From Candidatus Heimdallarchaeota archaeon (lineage in GTDB: Archaea > Asgardarchaeota > Heimdallarchaeia > Hodarchaeales > Hodarchaeaceae), in assembly GCA_020353515.1 (NCBI GenBank), contig CP070695.1, positions 2,514,055-2,578,054 on the forward strand: DNA of 64,000 bases, in the 5' to 3' direction. The notes beneath the pieces were generated by a model. That model saw only the letters and a list, made by a program, of their open reading frames with translations. It was not told where the DNA came from and did not search any database. The translations under genes and the position numbers were made by a program. Below, one piece after another: positions 51,703 to 61,182 of this stretch. Position 1 is the first letter of the stretch; the number at the start of each line of letters is the position of its first letter.

Positions 51703-53997
51703 CTAATATTCACTTTTTTTTCTATTTCTTCTTCTTCTAATTATAAATATTGACAAAATCAGCATTAAACTGATTATCAATAGAAATCCAGGGCTAGAGG
51801 TACTTTCTGTTGTTGCAGTTGTTGTGAGACTTGTAGTACTATGGCCAGTCGTGGAGGAAGCTAGAGTACCACTTGTGGAGGTTGTAGGTGCCGTTGAAGA
51901 ACCTGTTTCACTTGAAGTTGAAGATAGACTTGTTGAAGGAAGGACAAATTCAACAGAAAGAGTAATTGTCCAATTAACAAACCATTTCATTTGAGTTGAT
52001 ATGTTGATGAGGCCAATTTCACCATTATTACGACCTAGAGTATCGAAAGTGGCATTATACGTCCCATCTGTTAATTGGTTCATATATACATCATCAGTCC
52101 AATTGGCTTTGCATAATATGGGTGCATTCATAATATGATTGTGGTTATGAATTGATTTGTAAAATGCCTTGACAATTAACTTATCACCAATAACAATAGT
52201 ATTATCGGTCTCGGTTGTTAATGATGTGTTGATAATAATATCAACCGTACGTGTGAAAGTTCCGACTTTTGTTTTATCTGTATTATACCAGAACGCTTGG
52301 AGATTATAAGTCCCATTGGCAGTGGTGACAGGATCTACTGAAGCATTAATATCCCAAATATCACTAAAAGTGGTGTGAGAAGTGTTGAAATTCGTATTAT
52401 CAGCCACAAGCAGTCCATAATACTCAATCCAATAGCTAATATTTCCTCCAGGAAGTTCCACCTTAAAATTTAAGTTTAAAGTATCAGTGATATATGCTTT
52501 GTATGGAAGAGAAAGAGTGGAATCATCTCTTGAGAGATTAAAATTAAGCAAATAATTGGGAGCAATAAACCAGATATGCCAGGTGACATTCTGGCAGAGA
52601 GTACTCGCATTAATGACCATACTGGTGTTTCCATACGTGTAGTTATGATTAGGATCACCATCCCAAGTAATATTCACATTATCCGTTAAGGTGGTATATT
52701 CAGGAGTACTAGAGTCATTCCAAAAAATTTCTGAGCCGTTCCAGTCAGTTCTAATACCTTTGATTGCAATTGTTCGATTTCTGATAAGATCGTTTGATTT
52801 CACTTTACTAGTAGAAAAAGTCAAGTTCCATAAAGCAATAGAATTATTAGCTACTTCAAAGGTTGTATGTCCACTAATGGGATTGATAAGATAAGTGAAA
52901 TTGGTATATTTCTTGAGGGTCATAAGTACGGATGTATTAGTATTAAACTTGTGAACCAAAGTGTCATTTGCTATAAATGAGAATGATCTGAGAGAATAAT
53001 TTCCTAAAGTTGTATTATAAGTCATAGCTATCTGTGTTGGACTGGAATAAGTTAAACGATCCCAATCTTCATTAGTAGGAAGAACTCGAATTGCTGAAAG
53101 AATATCTCCTGCAGGGAAGGGATTAAGAACCCAACTTCCATCATGAGATGCTTTTGCGGCCCAATCACCAGCATTTTCATTATTATCATCATCTTGGGTA
53201 AACCATGCCCAATACCCAAATGCCTGATTCCCCGTATCATTAAGAACTAACCAATAGGAACCCTTTGTTACATTGATGGGCTCGGGGAGAGTACAAATGA
53301 CCCATGTAGGACCAATGGACACACCCAGATCCAGAAAAGCAAAAGCTTCTTCTAATCTGGTAGTACCAAGTTCTTTCCCTGGTTCCCCAGAGTTATCATC
53401 AAAGATTGAAACATTCCCATGAGGGATTTGGCCATCTTTTGCTACATCAATATAATGAATGAAAAGAGAAATCTGTGTAATATTAGCATAATCTTCCTTC
53501 ATTTGGAATTCCTGAGCTACTTCAAGATATGTGGTAGAGTAACGTGTATCCCTATCTACCGTTTCGTTCTCGATAGACCGCCAGTCATCAGTCGCAGTGA
53601 CATTCTGTATCTGAAAGTTGAGAGTATTCCAAGAATATCCATCCAAAGAACGGACAGTAAAGGTATCATTGTTATTCGTGGGGTTACCACTCTTAATAGA
53701 ATTGGTTGTGTCAAGGCTCGAGTTTGTAATACGTATTAAAGAGTCATGAATTTGATACATTCCTTCTCCACTGCCATGGATTGTATCAGTGAGAGGATCA
53801 TTGCTGTAAATAGAAGTAGGTTTGATAGAAACCTCAGGGGTTATTGGGATAGAGTTGTTCTGAGTCAGTTCTTGACTTAAAAGATGAATTTGATCAGAAA
53901 AAACTAGAACAAGATTGAGTGAAGTTATAAAAAGGAATGTAAGAAAGAGACTTCGAATAACAGACGAAGGATGATCCGACAAAAGGAATCCAACCAT
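51703..53997 (-). CDS. Large surface protein with beta domains, Ser/Thr stalk and C-terminal anchor
   Basis: A 764-residue exported protein. An N-terminal hydrophobic segment (about 16-35) is the signal. Residues about 110-300 resemble a jelly-roll lectin-like domain (FQMKEDYANITQISLFIHYI, SYWLVLNDTGNQ). Later stretches look like Ig/cadherin-type beta repeats with many N-x-T/S sequons. After residue 680 a stalk nearly all Ser, Thr and Gly leads to SSPGFLLIISLMLILSIFII and an Arg/Lys-rich end. The PGF just before the helix recalls the PGF-CTERM signals recognised by archaeosortase. Likely an envelope or adhesive protein. Confidence 0.82.
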   Translation of the reverse strand: MVGFLLSDHPSSVIRSLFLTFLFITSLNLVLVFSDQIHLLSQELTQNNSIPITPEVSIKPTSIYSNDPLTDTIHGSGEGMYQIHDSLIRITNSSLDTTNSIKSGNPTNNNDTFTVRSLDGYSWNTLNFQIQNVTATDDWRSIENETVDRDTRYSTTYLEVAQEFQMKEDYANITQISLFIHYIDVAKDGQIPHGNVSIFDDNSGEPGKELGTTRLEEAFAFLDLGVSIGPTWVICTLPEPINVTKGSYWLVLNDTGNQAFGYWAWFTQDDDNNENAGDWAAKASHDGSWVLNPFPAGDILSAIRVLPTNEDWDRLTYSSPTQIAMTYNTTLGNYSLRSFSFIANDTLVHKFNTNTSVLMTLKKYTNFTYLINPISGHTTFEVANNSIALWNLTFSTSKVKSNDLIRNRTIAIKGIRTDWNGSEIFWNDSSTPEYTTLTDNVNITWDGDPNHNYTYGNTSMVINASTLCQNVTWHIWFIAPNYLLNFNLSRDDSTLSLPYKAYITDTLNLNFKVELPGGNISYWIEYYGLLVADNTNFNTSHTTFSDIWDINASVDPVTTANGTYNLQAFWYNTDKTKVGTFTRTVDIIINTSLTTETDNTIVIGDKLIVKAFYKSIHNHNHIMNAPILCKANWTDDVYMNQLTDGTYNATFDTLGRNNGEIGLINISTQMKWFVNWTITLSVEFVLPSTSLSSTSSETGSSTAPTTSTSGTLASSTTGHSTTSLTTTATTESTSSPGFLLIISLMLILSIFIIRRRRNRKKSEY

Positions 53998-54093
53998 TTA
54001 AGATATAAATTTTGAAAGAATGACACCTATTAAAAATATATATCCGCTCTCCCATTATCTTATTTTTCGATTGAAACTATGGGGACAGTTCAA

Positions 54094-54510
54094 TTATAAT
54101 GAATTATACTGCCCACCTAATATTTGCTCTATTCGTTGTTGTTTTCCTCTTGCCATGATGTTAAAGATTCGTTCATTCCCAGGTTCAGTTGAAAATTCGT
54201 GAATCACCAATTGATATTGCAAAATTGAAAAAACGATCCAATGGATGGTTGACATCTCCTTCATCCAGATATCACTCTCAGTTTTAAAGCCATCAAGAGC
54301 CTGAGCTAATTCTGCATTGGTAAATTTTGTTTTTGGAATTCCCAATTTCGCGGTGACCTTCGTAAGCAACTCTTCCAAGTTCGGTATATTTGTAAGTGTA
54401 AATCCATCTGGTATGGCAATAATGTAGCTTGAGGAGGATTGTTTTTGAATTGTGTCATCTTGTTTTTTCATCAAATGAATCTCCATATGGTACTTCAAAA
54501 CTACTTTCAC
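54094..54510 (-). CDS. Hypothetical protein
   Basis: A 138-residue soluble protein. The frame opens at a GTG, but an ATG at residue 9 or 14 (MKKQDDTIQKQS) may be the real start. The C-terminal half is helical (NAELAQALDGFKTESDIW) with a hydrophobic core near WIVFSILQYQLVIHEF. No family is recognised. The surface-protein gene upstream ends only 97 bases away on the same strand. Confidence 0.55.
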   Translation of the reverse strand: MKVVLKYHMEIHLMKKQDDTIQKQSSSSYIIAIPDGFTLTNIPNLEELLTKVTAKLGIPKTKFTNAELAQALDGFKTESDIWMKEMSTIHWIVFSILQYQLVIHEFSTEPGNERIFNIMARGKQQRIEQILGGQYNSL

Positions 54511-54783
54511 TCCTATTTAAAGACTAGTAATTGTAGGAATCAATGCCACTATAGGAAACTAAATGAAATTTGAGTGGAAATTTTCTAGGTGAGGGATTTT
54601 ACTGTAAGTAAACATACAATTTACAACCCTTCACTAGTCGAAAAGTAGAGAGAAGCCTAAATCCGTCTTCACAACTCTTATTAGGATCAATTTAAAATAG
54701 AAGGCAAAATTAACTTCATTCAAGAAAAAAACTAAATGGGACACAACAGTTTTTCCGCTCTAGAACTAGTTGGATAGGCAAAG

Positions 54784-55656
54784 ATGGTCAATAGAAAAGT
54801 CAGTTTTTTAGAAGCAGTTTCCTTATTGGACTCTCAAACATATCCTGAAGGAGCACAAATGAATATAGAATTTGAATGTCTTGCTTACGAAAGGTGTTCA
54901 GAAACAAAAACGTATGGACCAGCACCATACCGATTGTTACGAATCACAGATACCCAATATTCAAATGTTAGAACACTATATGTCTGGGGTGACTATGGAT
55001 ACACCTATAATATGAATCTAGCTGCTTCTATTAAGAAAGGTGATAGATTATTAGTATTAAATCCTTCACAGCCCCGAAATAGTAGCTATTCAAGAGATGA
55101 ACGGGGAAATAATGCTTTTTGGATTGAACAGTGGGATGGATCTGCAGAGGAAGGATCACGACTAGTTAAGATAACTGAATCAAGAGAGATATGCTGTGTT
55201 TGCAGACGGCCCATAACATCAGAAGAGGAAATAATTTATTGTCCAACGTGTCAGAACCCTTTTCATCCGCCTCATTTTGCTGAAACTCTTAAATTGACAG
55301 GAAAATGCCCGATTTGTGCAACAAAAAGCTCTTTCGACAAAATTATGAAGAACATTGCTGAGGTCTTCGATTTCCCAAAAAATAAAACTATTGAGACCTT
55401 TACATTAACACGAAAAACTGAAACCTTTCACCTCAAAGATAATCGAAAGAATTCAAATTATGAAGTTTTTCCACTAGTTTCAACCGATAAGTACAAATTG
55501 AAAAAAGTCTGTTCATATATCAAAACACGAACAGGAGCAGGGGTCAAAATTCGATCTGCATATGGAAGACGATTTATTCAAATCTCCTACCAAGATGGAA
55601 TAACACTAGACTTGCTCGAAAAGATTATTAGACAATACGAACAGACCATTCTTTGA
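54784..55656 (+). CDS. OB-fold-like plus RING-like zinc-finger protein
   Basis: A 290-residue soluble protein of three parts. Residues 25-130 look like a beta-barrel of OB type (YRLLRITDTQYSNVRTLYVW, SIKKGDRLLVLNP). Residues 137-178 form a cross-brace zinc finger: C137-x2-C140, C153-x2-C156, H161-x2-H164 and C175-x2-C178, an eight-ligand C4H2C2 pattern like RING/treble-clef domains. Residues about 195-290 are a mixed region ending in a helix (DLLEKIIRQYEQTIL). RING domains act in ubiquitin-type pathways, which Asgards can have, but no E1/E2 gene is visible here. A DNA/RNA-binding role through the OB part is equally possible. Confidence 0.65.
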   Translation: MVNRKVSFLEAVSLLDSQTYPEGAQMNIEFECLAYERCSETKTYGPAPYRLLRITDTQYSNVRTLYVWGDYGYTYNMNLAASIKKGDRLLVLNPSQPRNSSYSRDERGNNAFWIEQWDGSAEEGSRLVKITESREICCVCRRPITSEEEIIYCPTCQNPFHPPHFAETLKLTGKCPICATKSSFDKIMKNIAEVFDFPKNKTIETFTLTRKTETFHLKDNRKNSNYEVFPLVSTDKYKLKKVCSYIKTRTGAGVKIRSAYGRRFIQISYQDGITLDLLEKIIRQYEQTIL

Positions 55657-55890
55657 TGACTTCGCAATCACAGAATGGCACGTAAATACAATACTTAATG
55701 GACGATATACGCAATTACAAATCATCGGAGTGAAAGAAAAGATTTTGATATTCTTATTGAGACTGATTTAAAGATTGGTAACGAGCTACTACAATCTTCT
55801 AAGCTTTAGAAATCGGTTGATAGAATCTCTCACACACAATTGATGGTGAAACAGTAGTTCTACCCAGCTTTCACTACTCCATCAAATCCA

Positions 55891-57333
55891 TTGGAGCTAG
55901 AATCATTGCATAGTTCTATTAGGTTTCAAATATCAGATAAAAATTATCGGAAAAGGGCCTTTGTAAATTTATTAGTACTTATTGGTTGGCTATTACTTGG
56001 TGCAGATCTAGTTCCCATTTTGGGGTTGTTTTCAACAGCATTTCTATCAATGGCCATTACTCTTATTGGTTTTCTGACCTACAAGTCAAAAAGATGGAAT
56101 GCGAGAATTAATAAAAGAATAGAATGGATAATTATCATATTCTTATCACTAGGACTCATATTGTTCATCCTCTACTTAGAAAATAAGGTTGATTTTTTAC
56201 TCATCATAGCAAGACCTTTTAACTTACTCCAACCAGTCCCCGCAATTCCTTTTACAGAAAAATTCGGATATTTAACTGGTTACACTATCTTTCAGACAAT
56301 TACAATAGTTATATTTCTCGCACTCCTTTCTCAACGAAGGAAAATTGTGTGGACAGTAGACCTTTCAAATCAAATACTTCATCTAGTGCTTTATCATCCA
56401 TTTTATGATGAAAATCGAATAATTCATTTTAAAAACGTTCAAGAAGCAGAATTCGGAGCCTCATCACCATTTAAACGGCTTTTTACAAACACACAAGAAA
56501 TAACATTAACCAGATTGGACTCTAGAAAGGAAAAACATGAATTAAGTCTTGTTGAAACTCCAATTTTCCTTCTTATGGATCAGCTAATTTCAATTTTTGA
56601 AGTTCTCTTACCCAAAGAAGAAATTTCCATAAGGTGGTTTCGAGAGTTGGGTGACTCTCTACAGAATGGATTACTTACACGATACAAGATTACAGAACAT
56701 ATTACTCTCCCAATACCCCTTTCTCAAAGATTTTTTATGGGGAAAAAGTTCCTAACAAAGATGACTTCAACATCACAACCCGTTATAAAAGAAGTAGCTC
56801 ATCCTAAGCGAGGTGCACTTTATAGGTTAAGATTAGGAGATATATTCCTCTTCTTAATTGGAATATGCTGTCTTCCTGTTGCTATAATTTTAGGATCGTT
56901 TTTAATTGACCTTAGAATCAAAAGTATTTCTTTTCCTGAATTCGGTTTCACTCATGGGTTCAATGGAGAAATATTATTGATCGGTTCACTCTTTCTGATT
57001 GTAATTATCACTGGTTTTCGTCTAGTTTTTCTTCATTCAGTAAGATTATTTGGTCAGACGACATTACAATGGACAGAAAATGCACTTCTCATTAGTACAC
57101 AATGGAGATTTCTGAAAATAATTGACCATATTATCCCTTACTCACTGATTTGGGATATTTATCCGATCCTCGAGTCTTTAACAACTGGATTATCAAAGAT
57201 TTGGGTTCAAACTCCCTTCATCAGACTCCCTATTTGGAGTGAAATTACACCAAATGATCCTGAAATTAATAAGATTGTGTTCAATACAGTTTATCATGTA
57301 GAAAAGGAATTGAAAAGTACCCATCAAAAGTGA
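55891..57333 (+). CDS. Membrane protein with PH-like segments, unknown function
   Basis: A 480-residue protein with paired N-terminal helices (about 25-63 and 79-102), another near 128-147, and paired later helices (about 318-341 and 354-375), each pair followed by a soluble beta-rich segment (about 155-235 and 385-465) that resembles a membrane-bound PH-like domain (WTVDLSNQILHLVLYHPFY, LQWTENALLISTQWRFLK). The same kind of layout occurs in bacterial membrane PH-domain proteins. The start is a TTG; a later ATG is far. Function unknown. Confidence 0.65.
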   Translation: MELESLHSSIRFQISDKNYRKRAFVNLLVLIGWLLLGADLVPILGLFSTAFLSMAITLIGFLTYKSKRWNARINKRIEWIIIIFLSLGLILFILYLENKVDFLLIIARPFNLLQPVPAIPFTEKFGYLTGYTIFQTITIVIFLALLSQRRKIVWTVDLSNQILHLVLYHPFYDENRIIHFKNVQEAEFGASSPFKRLFTNTQEITLTRLDSRKEKHELSLVETPIFLLMDQLISIFEVLLPKEEISIRWFRELGDSLQNGLLTRYKITEHITLPIPLSQRFFMGKKFLTKMTSTSQPVIKEVAHPKRGALYRLRLGDIFLFLIGICCLPVAIILGSFLIDLRIKSISFPEFGFTHGFNGEILLIGSLFLIVIITGFRLVFLHSVRLFGQTTLQWTENALLISTQWRFLKIIDHIIPYSLIWDIYPILESLTTGLSKIWVQTPFIRLPIWSEITPNDPEINKIVFNTVYHVEKELKSTHQK

Positions 57334-57366
57334 TCTATTAGAAAAAAAAAAGAGGGGGATGTTTAC

Positions 57367-58539
57367 TTAGAATAGCATCAGAACTTCGAACCACGCTCTG
57401 TAATATGGAGTCCAACTCCCATCGGTATCCTGGTAATTTCTGATTCCATTGATGACAACTTTGTAAAGTGGCCAAGCAGCGATCCCAACTCCTACAATGA
57501 ACGATACTCCTGAGGATTGAAATAGTGCATAAATTGCTGTGGCAATAGAAATCCCGCATATAATCCAATCAAGAGGATTAGCAGTGTTATAAATTGCGTC
57601 TACGACTCTTGAGGCTCCACTATAAAGAATTCTCAAAAACAATGATGTTAAGTTAGCAATACTTGCTAAGGTGACTCCTCGAACTGTCAATGATGCGATT
57701 CGAGCAAGAAGAGAAACTTCTGGAGTTCCTCGGCGGAAAAGCCACCTGAAGAAAGCACCTAGCTTACTCACAAATGTTGAACCATAGGTTGTGATAATGT
57801 AGGGAATTCCCCAAATTAGAGCAGCTTGTGTTAGTAAGGTTATGATTAGCTGGATTCCAAATTGACGCCATTCCACATCAGACATATATGGTTGGCTCGA
57901 TGTGCTCGAACTACTGCTGCCACCGCCTTCCTCTACTAGAGGTAACGTCATCTCTGGTTGGCCATTTTCTAACGCAATTAATCGGGAAACGATATTGTCA
58001 GATACTCTTTCTAATACATTTTCCCTTTTGGTGAATTGAGGCGCTTTACTTCCCAAGATATAATTGATACAATTAGCTGCTAGAATACCATCGATTTTTC
58101 CTTGAAATCCGAATACAGTTTTTGTTGTGCTTAGTTTTGCTGCTTCATTGGATTTACACGCTGCAAAGATAATTACAGGAGCAGGATTATTTTCAATGAG
58201 TTGAGTGTAATCTACAATCCTTTCATCAGCCTGAATTCCTTGCGAACCACCATGGCCAACAAAAATGATGATACTAGATGTTCGGAGACTCTCTATTACA
58301 TATTGAAGACTATTATAGTGAACTGAAATTGCGGAGAGTTCATTTTTAAGTTCAGAGATAGTTACTGCTACTTCTGGAGAAGTTGACTCCATGTTAACTA
58401 TTAAGGGGGTCATTGAGGGGCTTGAAAACGCTTGCACAAAAGGGACGGCCATTAAAACAATCGTAACGATTATCAGTTGGAGTATTTTTGTATAATAACC
58501 AATTCCCTTTCGACTTTCACATCCTGTCTCTTCACACAT
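57367..58539 (-). CDS. Membrane-bound clan CD (caspase/CHAT-like) protease-like protein
   Basis: A 390-residue protein. Helix about 16-37 is a signal anchor. Residues 40-180 show a caspase-like fold: strand SSIIIFVGHGGSQG with H96, then PVIIFAACKSNEAA with C128, the His-Cys order and the surrounding strand-Gly-His-Gly / Ala-Cys pattern of CHAT, gingipain and caspase relatives. After a Gly/Ser stretch (about 205-215), residues 225-385 hold several membrane helices. The presence of helices behind the catalytic-like domain is unusual. No substrate or inhibitor is encoded next to it. It converges with the PH-like membrane gene. Confidence 0.6.
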   Translation of the reverse strand: MCEETGCESRKGIGYYTKILQLIIVTIVLMAVPFVQAFSSPSMTPLIVNMESTSPEVAVTISELKNELSAISVHYNSLQYVIESLRTSSIIIFVGHGGSQGIQADERIVDYTQLIENNPAPVIIFAACKSNEAAKLSTTKTVFGFQGKIDGILAANCINYILGSKAPQFTKRENVLERVSDNIVSRLIALENGQPEMTLPLVEEGGGSSSSSTSSQPYMSDVEWRQFGIQLIITLLTQAALIWGIPYIITTYGSTFVSKLGAFFRWLFRRGTPEVSLLARIASLTVRGVTLASIANLTSLFLRILYSGASRVVDAIYNTANPLDWIICGISIATAIYALFQSSGVSFIVGVGIAAWPLYKVVINGIRNYQDTDGSWTPYYRAWFEVLMLF

Positions 58540-58918
58540 AAAAATCCCTTCAGGTCTTAGGTAAGACTTCAGAGGTAGGAAACATCTGGGTTGAATAAAT
58601 GATCCCGAGATGTATCGAACGTTTTAATATAAAAAATTAACTACTGAAGTTACACTTAGAGTAAAAAGTATCAATGGGAAAAGCAGCCTTACAAAGATTT
58701 TTATCCATCATTTTTAATTCAGATTGAACTAGATTGGTGGTTTTGAATCCTTTCGCGACTCAGTTGCGGATTTCCCGTCAATACCTGAGAATTCAATAGA
58801 ATCATCTTAGGTCAAATATTCGAAACCTCACAGTGGTATGTCGTCAATGTGCCCTGGAAAATTGCTGTAAAAAATCGTAGATAACCCCAATATGACGAAT
58901 AGGAGGAGGAGGACAATA
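58540..58918. other. Spacer without a gene
   Basis: No open frame with coding character, RNA gene or repeat seen. The GAATAGGAGGAGGAGGA run at 58898-58914 has no start codon following it and lies next to the stop of the ureohydrolase gene. Confidence 0.4.
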
Positions 58919-59875
58919 CTACGGTATCCTCTTTCGACGCAAGACAATGGATTCAGAGAGAAGGCATAAGATTTCGAACATAATTGTAGCCCCTACCAGA
59001 GCAGTATTGCCAGAGGGATCGAATGGGGGTGCTACTTCGACAACATCTCCCCCAATTAGATTAAGACCTCGTAACCCTCTTAATAATGCCTGTGCCTCGA
59101 TAGTAGTTAATCCCCCAATCTCTGGTGTACCAGTACCAGGAGTAAAAACTGGATCGAGACTATCTACATCGAAGGAGATGTAAGTCGGGCCATTATCAAC
59201 CACACGACGGGTCTCCGCAATAACAGCTTCGATGCCCAACTTTGTAAACTCCTCTATGAAGACCACTCGCATACCTGAATTATATGAAAAATCCCATCCC
59301 TCCTCTGTGTCCTGAGCACCACGGATTCCAATCTGTATTGTTCGCTTGGGATCAAGGAATCCTTCTTCGACAGCTCTACGAAACGGAGTACCGTGAGTAA
59401 ATTTAAAACCCATCTCCTCATCACAGGTGTCGGTGTGAGCATCAACATGAACCATGCCAACTGGCCGATCTTCAGCTATTGCTTTTAGAATAGGGTAACT
59501 TATCGAATGATCACCCCCAGCACTCAATGGAATGACACCTGCAGAATGTACTTTGCGATAAAATTGTGTAATATCATTGAGAGCCTCTTCTATCTGATAG
59601 AGGTGGGTAATTGGGACATCACCCATATCAGCAATACTACAAATCTTATATGGATTGATTCTAGTCACGTGATGAATGGAGCGTAACATACTCGACATAT
59701 TGCGGATTTCACGGGGCCCATGACGTGCACCAGCTCGGTTCTCGACACCACCATCAAAAGGAACCCCGATGATAGCGATATCTAGTTTTGATGGATCGTG
59801 AATTAGCGGTGTACGCATGAAAGTTGCTATTCCTGCGTAGCGAGGTGCTGATATAAAATTATTGTTATTCTTCAT
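58919..59875 (-). CDS. Agmatinase/guanidinobutyrase-type ureohydrolase
   Basis: A 318-residue binuclear Mn enzyme of the arginase family. Metal motifs: SAGGDHSISYP near 117, MVHVDAHTDTCDE near 140 and ISFDVDSLDPVFTPGTGTPE near 222. FTHGTPFRRAVEEGFLDP near 158 is the substrate loop of agmatinase-like members and fits guanidinobutyrase or guanidino-acid hydrolases at least as well as agmatinase. It would release urea from a guanidino compound, either for polyamine synthesis (putrescine) or catabolism. AGAGGAAA is placed before the ATG. It is the first gene downstream of nadE on the same strand. Confidence 0.93.
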   Translation of the reverse strand: MKNNNNFISAPRYAGIATFMRTPLIHDPSKLDIAIIGVPFDGGVENRAGARHGPREIRNMSSMLRSIHHVTRINPYKICSIADMGDVPITHLYQIEEALNDITQFYRKVHSAGVIPLSAGGDHSISYPILKAIAEDRPVGMVHVDAHTDTCDEEMGFKFTHGTPFRRAVEEGFLDPKRTIQIGIRGAQDTEEGWDFSYNSGMRVVFIEEFTKLGIEAVIAETRRVVDNGPTYISFDVDSLDPVFTPGTGTPEIGGLTTIEAQALLRGLRGLNLIGGDVVEVAPPFDPSGNTALVGATIMFEILCLLSESIVLRRKRIP

Positions 59876-60078
59876 GGAAATTTCCTCTTTTTGTGTTTAA
59901 GCATTAAATCTATTAATTCTCAAAAATCATCTGTTAAAATTATCTCCAGATTATTAGTATATTTCGAAAAACACTGCAATTTTTTTATAGTAGTCTGAAG
60001 AATAAATTTTTCTCATTTTTCTGAGTCATGCTATTTGTCAATCATAATTATATCAATTAGATTAATTGGAATCATTTG

Positions 60079-61005
60079 CTAGCTTGTAGACAAATGATAA
60101 GGTGATTTTCGCATGTGTTTAGAGAGCTCCTGCAAGATAAGTAATCGTTTCACGAGAGTTTTGTCATAAAGTCGACAAAGTTCATCCTTATCAAGCTTTT
60201 TCTCGATACCATGAAGAATTTTATCAACTGTGGTAAAACCACCAAGCAGTTCTTCCTTGTTGTTAAAACTGGGGATGATATCAGGATCAGCTGGTTTATT
60301 ACGAATGAATTCAGGTACTTGGAGGTATTCAGCAAGCTCTTCAAGGTTACTACGGTAAACGTGTATCAGAGGCATAACATCTGCGCAATGATCAACACCC
60401 CACTTGGAAAACGTACCAGTCAACCATTCTGTGCGATTAGCTGCTCCCACAACCATAAGGTTACGCACTTCCGCAAATTGGTAAAGTACAACCATCCTAA
60501 CACGATGCTTAGAGATAGCGTAAGCATTTCCTTTTGCTACCCAAGAATTCGCTTTAGGTCTCAAACGATTAACTAATATGTCTTCTTCATCTTTGGAAAG
60601 CTTTTTTGATCTTCCATAGCCAATAGCTCTCTCGCGTAACCCTCTGGTTGGTACAAAACGAAGTGGCAGAAGTTTGTAGGTTCCTGTAGCTTTGAGGATT
60701 GAAGTGATGGATTTAACAGTCAGTTGGACATTAAGATGCTCAGCTAGCTGCTTGGCATGTCTTTGATGTATCGGATTACTATCTTTCTCTGGCATGTTTA
60801 ATAGATGAACTTTTTCAGCTCCTAAACTATAAACAGTGAGAGTAGCAGCTACTGCCGAGTCCAATCCACCACTCACACTGACCACAGCCCCGTCACGGTT
60901 GAGATTATGTACCATCGATCTGAGAAAATCGGCTATTTCGTTACAAACAACAGATGCGTCAAAGATTATTCCACTACTATTGTTATTTTTAGGTCTTGAA
61001 GTCAT
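60079..61005 (-). CDS. nadE: NAD+ synthetase (NH3-dependent type)
   Basis: A 308-residue single-domain NAD synthetase. The PP-loop ATP site is VSVSGGLDSAVAATL near 40, and the deamido-NAD site contains AANRTEWLTGTFSKWGVDHC near 191 followed by DVMPLIHVYRSNLEELAEYL. There is no N-terminal nitrilase-type glutaminase domain, so it should use ammonia. It makes NAD+ from deamido-NAD in the last step of the pathway. It is the first gene in this short stretch and is followed by the ureohydrolase, about 200 bases away. Confidence 0.94.
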   Translation of the reverse strand: MTSRPKNNNSSGIIFDASVVCNEIADFLRSMVHNLNRDGAVVSVSGGLDSAVAATLTVYSLGAEKVHLLNMPEKDSNPIHQRHAKQLAEHLNVQLTVKSITSILKATGTYKLLPLRFVPTRGLRERAIGYGRSKKLSKDEEDILVNRLRPKANSWVAKGNAYAISKHRVRMVVLYQFAEVRNLMVVGAANRTEWLTGTFSKWGVDHCADVMPLIHVYRSNLEELAEYLQVPEFIRNKPADPDIIPSFNNKEELLGGFTTVDKILHGIEKKLDKDELCRLYDKTLVKRLLILQELSKHMRKSPYHLSTS

Positions 61006-61182
61006 TGGATTATCTCATTTTTTTCCTTAATTACCTGACAGTGAATACGAAATGTTACACAAATTCAGTTATTTATGATTAAAATCCTTTTATTGATATT
61101 CCCAAAATAAATGCGAATGCTGTTATTATGAAAACTATCCAATGTAGGGATAGCAAGGAATAATACGATATATGCTAACATA

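Noticed and set aside
58898..58914. GGAGGAGGAGGA run as ribosome site of a plus-strand gene
   Set aside because: No start codon or open frame follows; the region ends in the antisense of the ureohydrolase gene.
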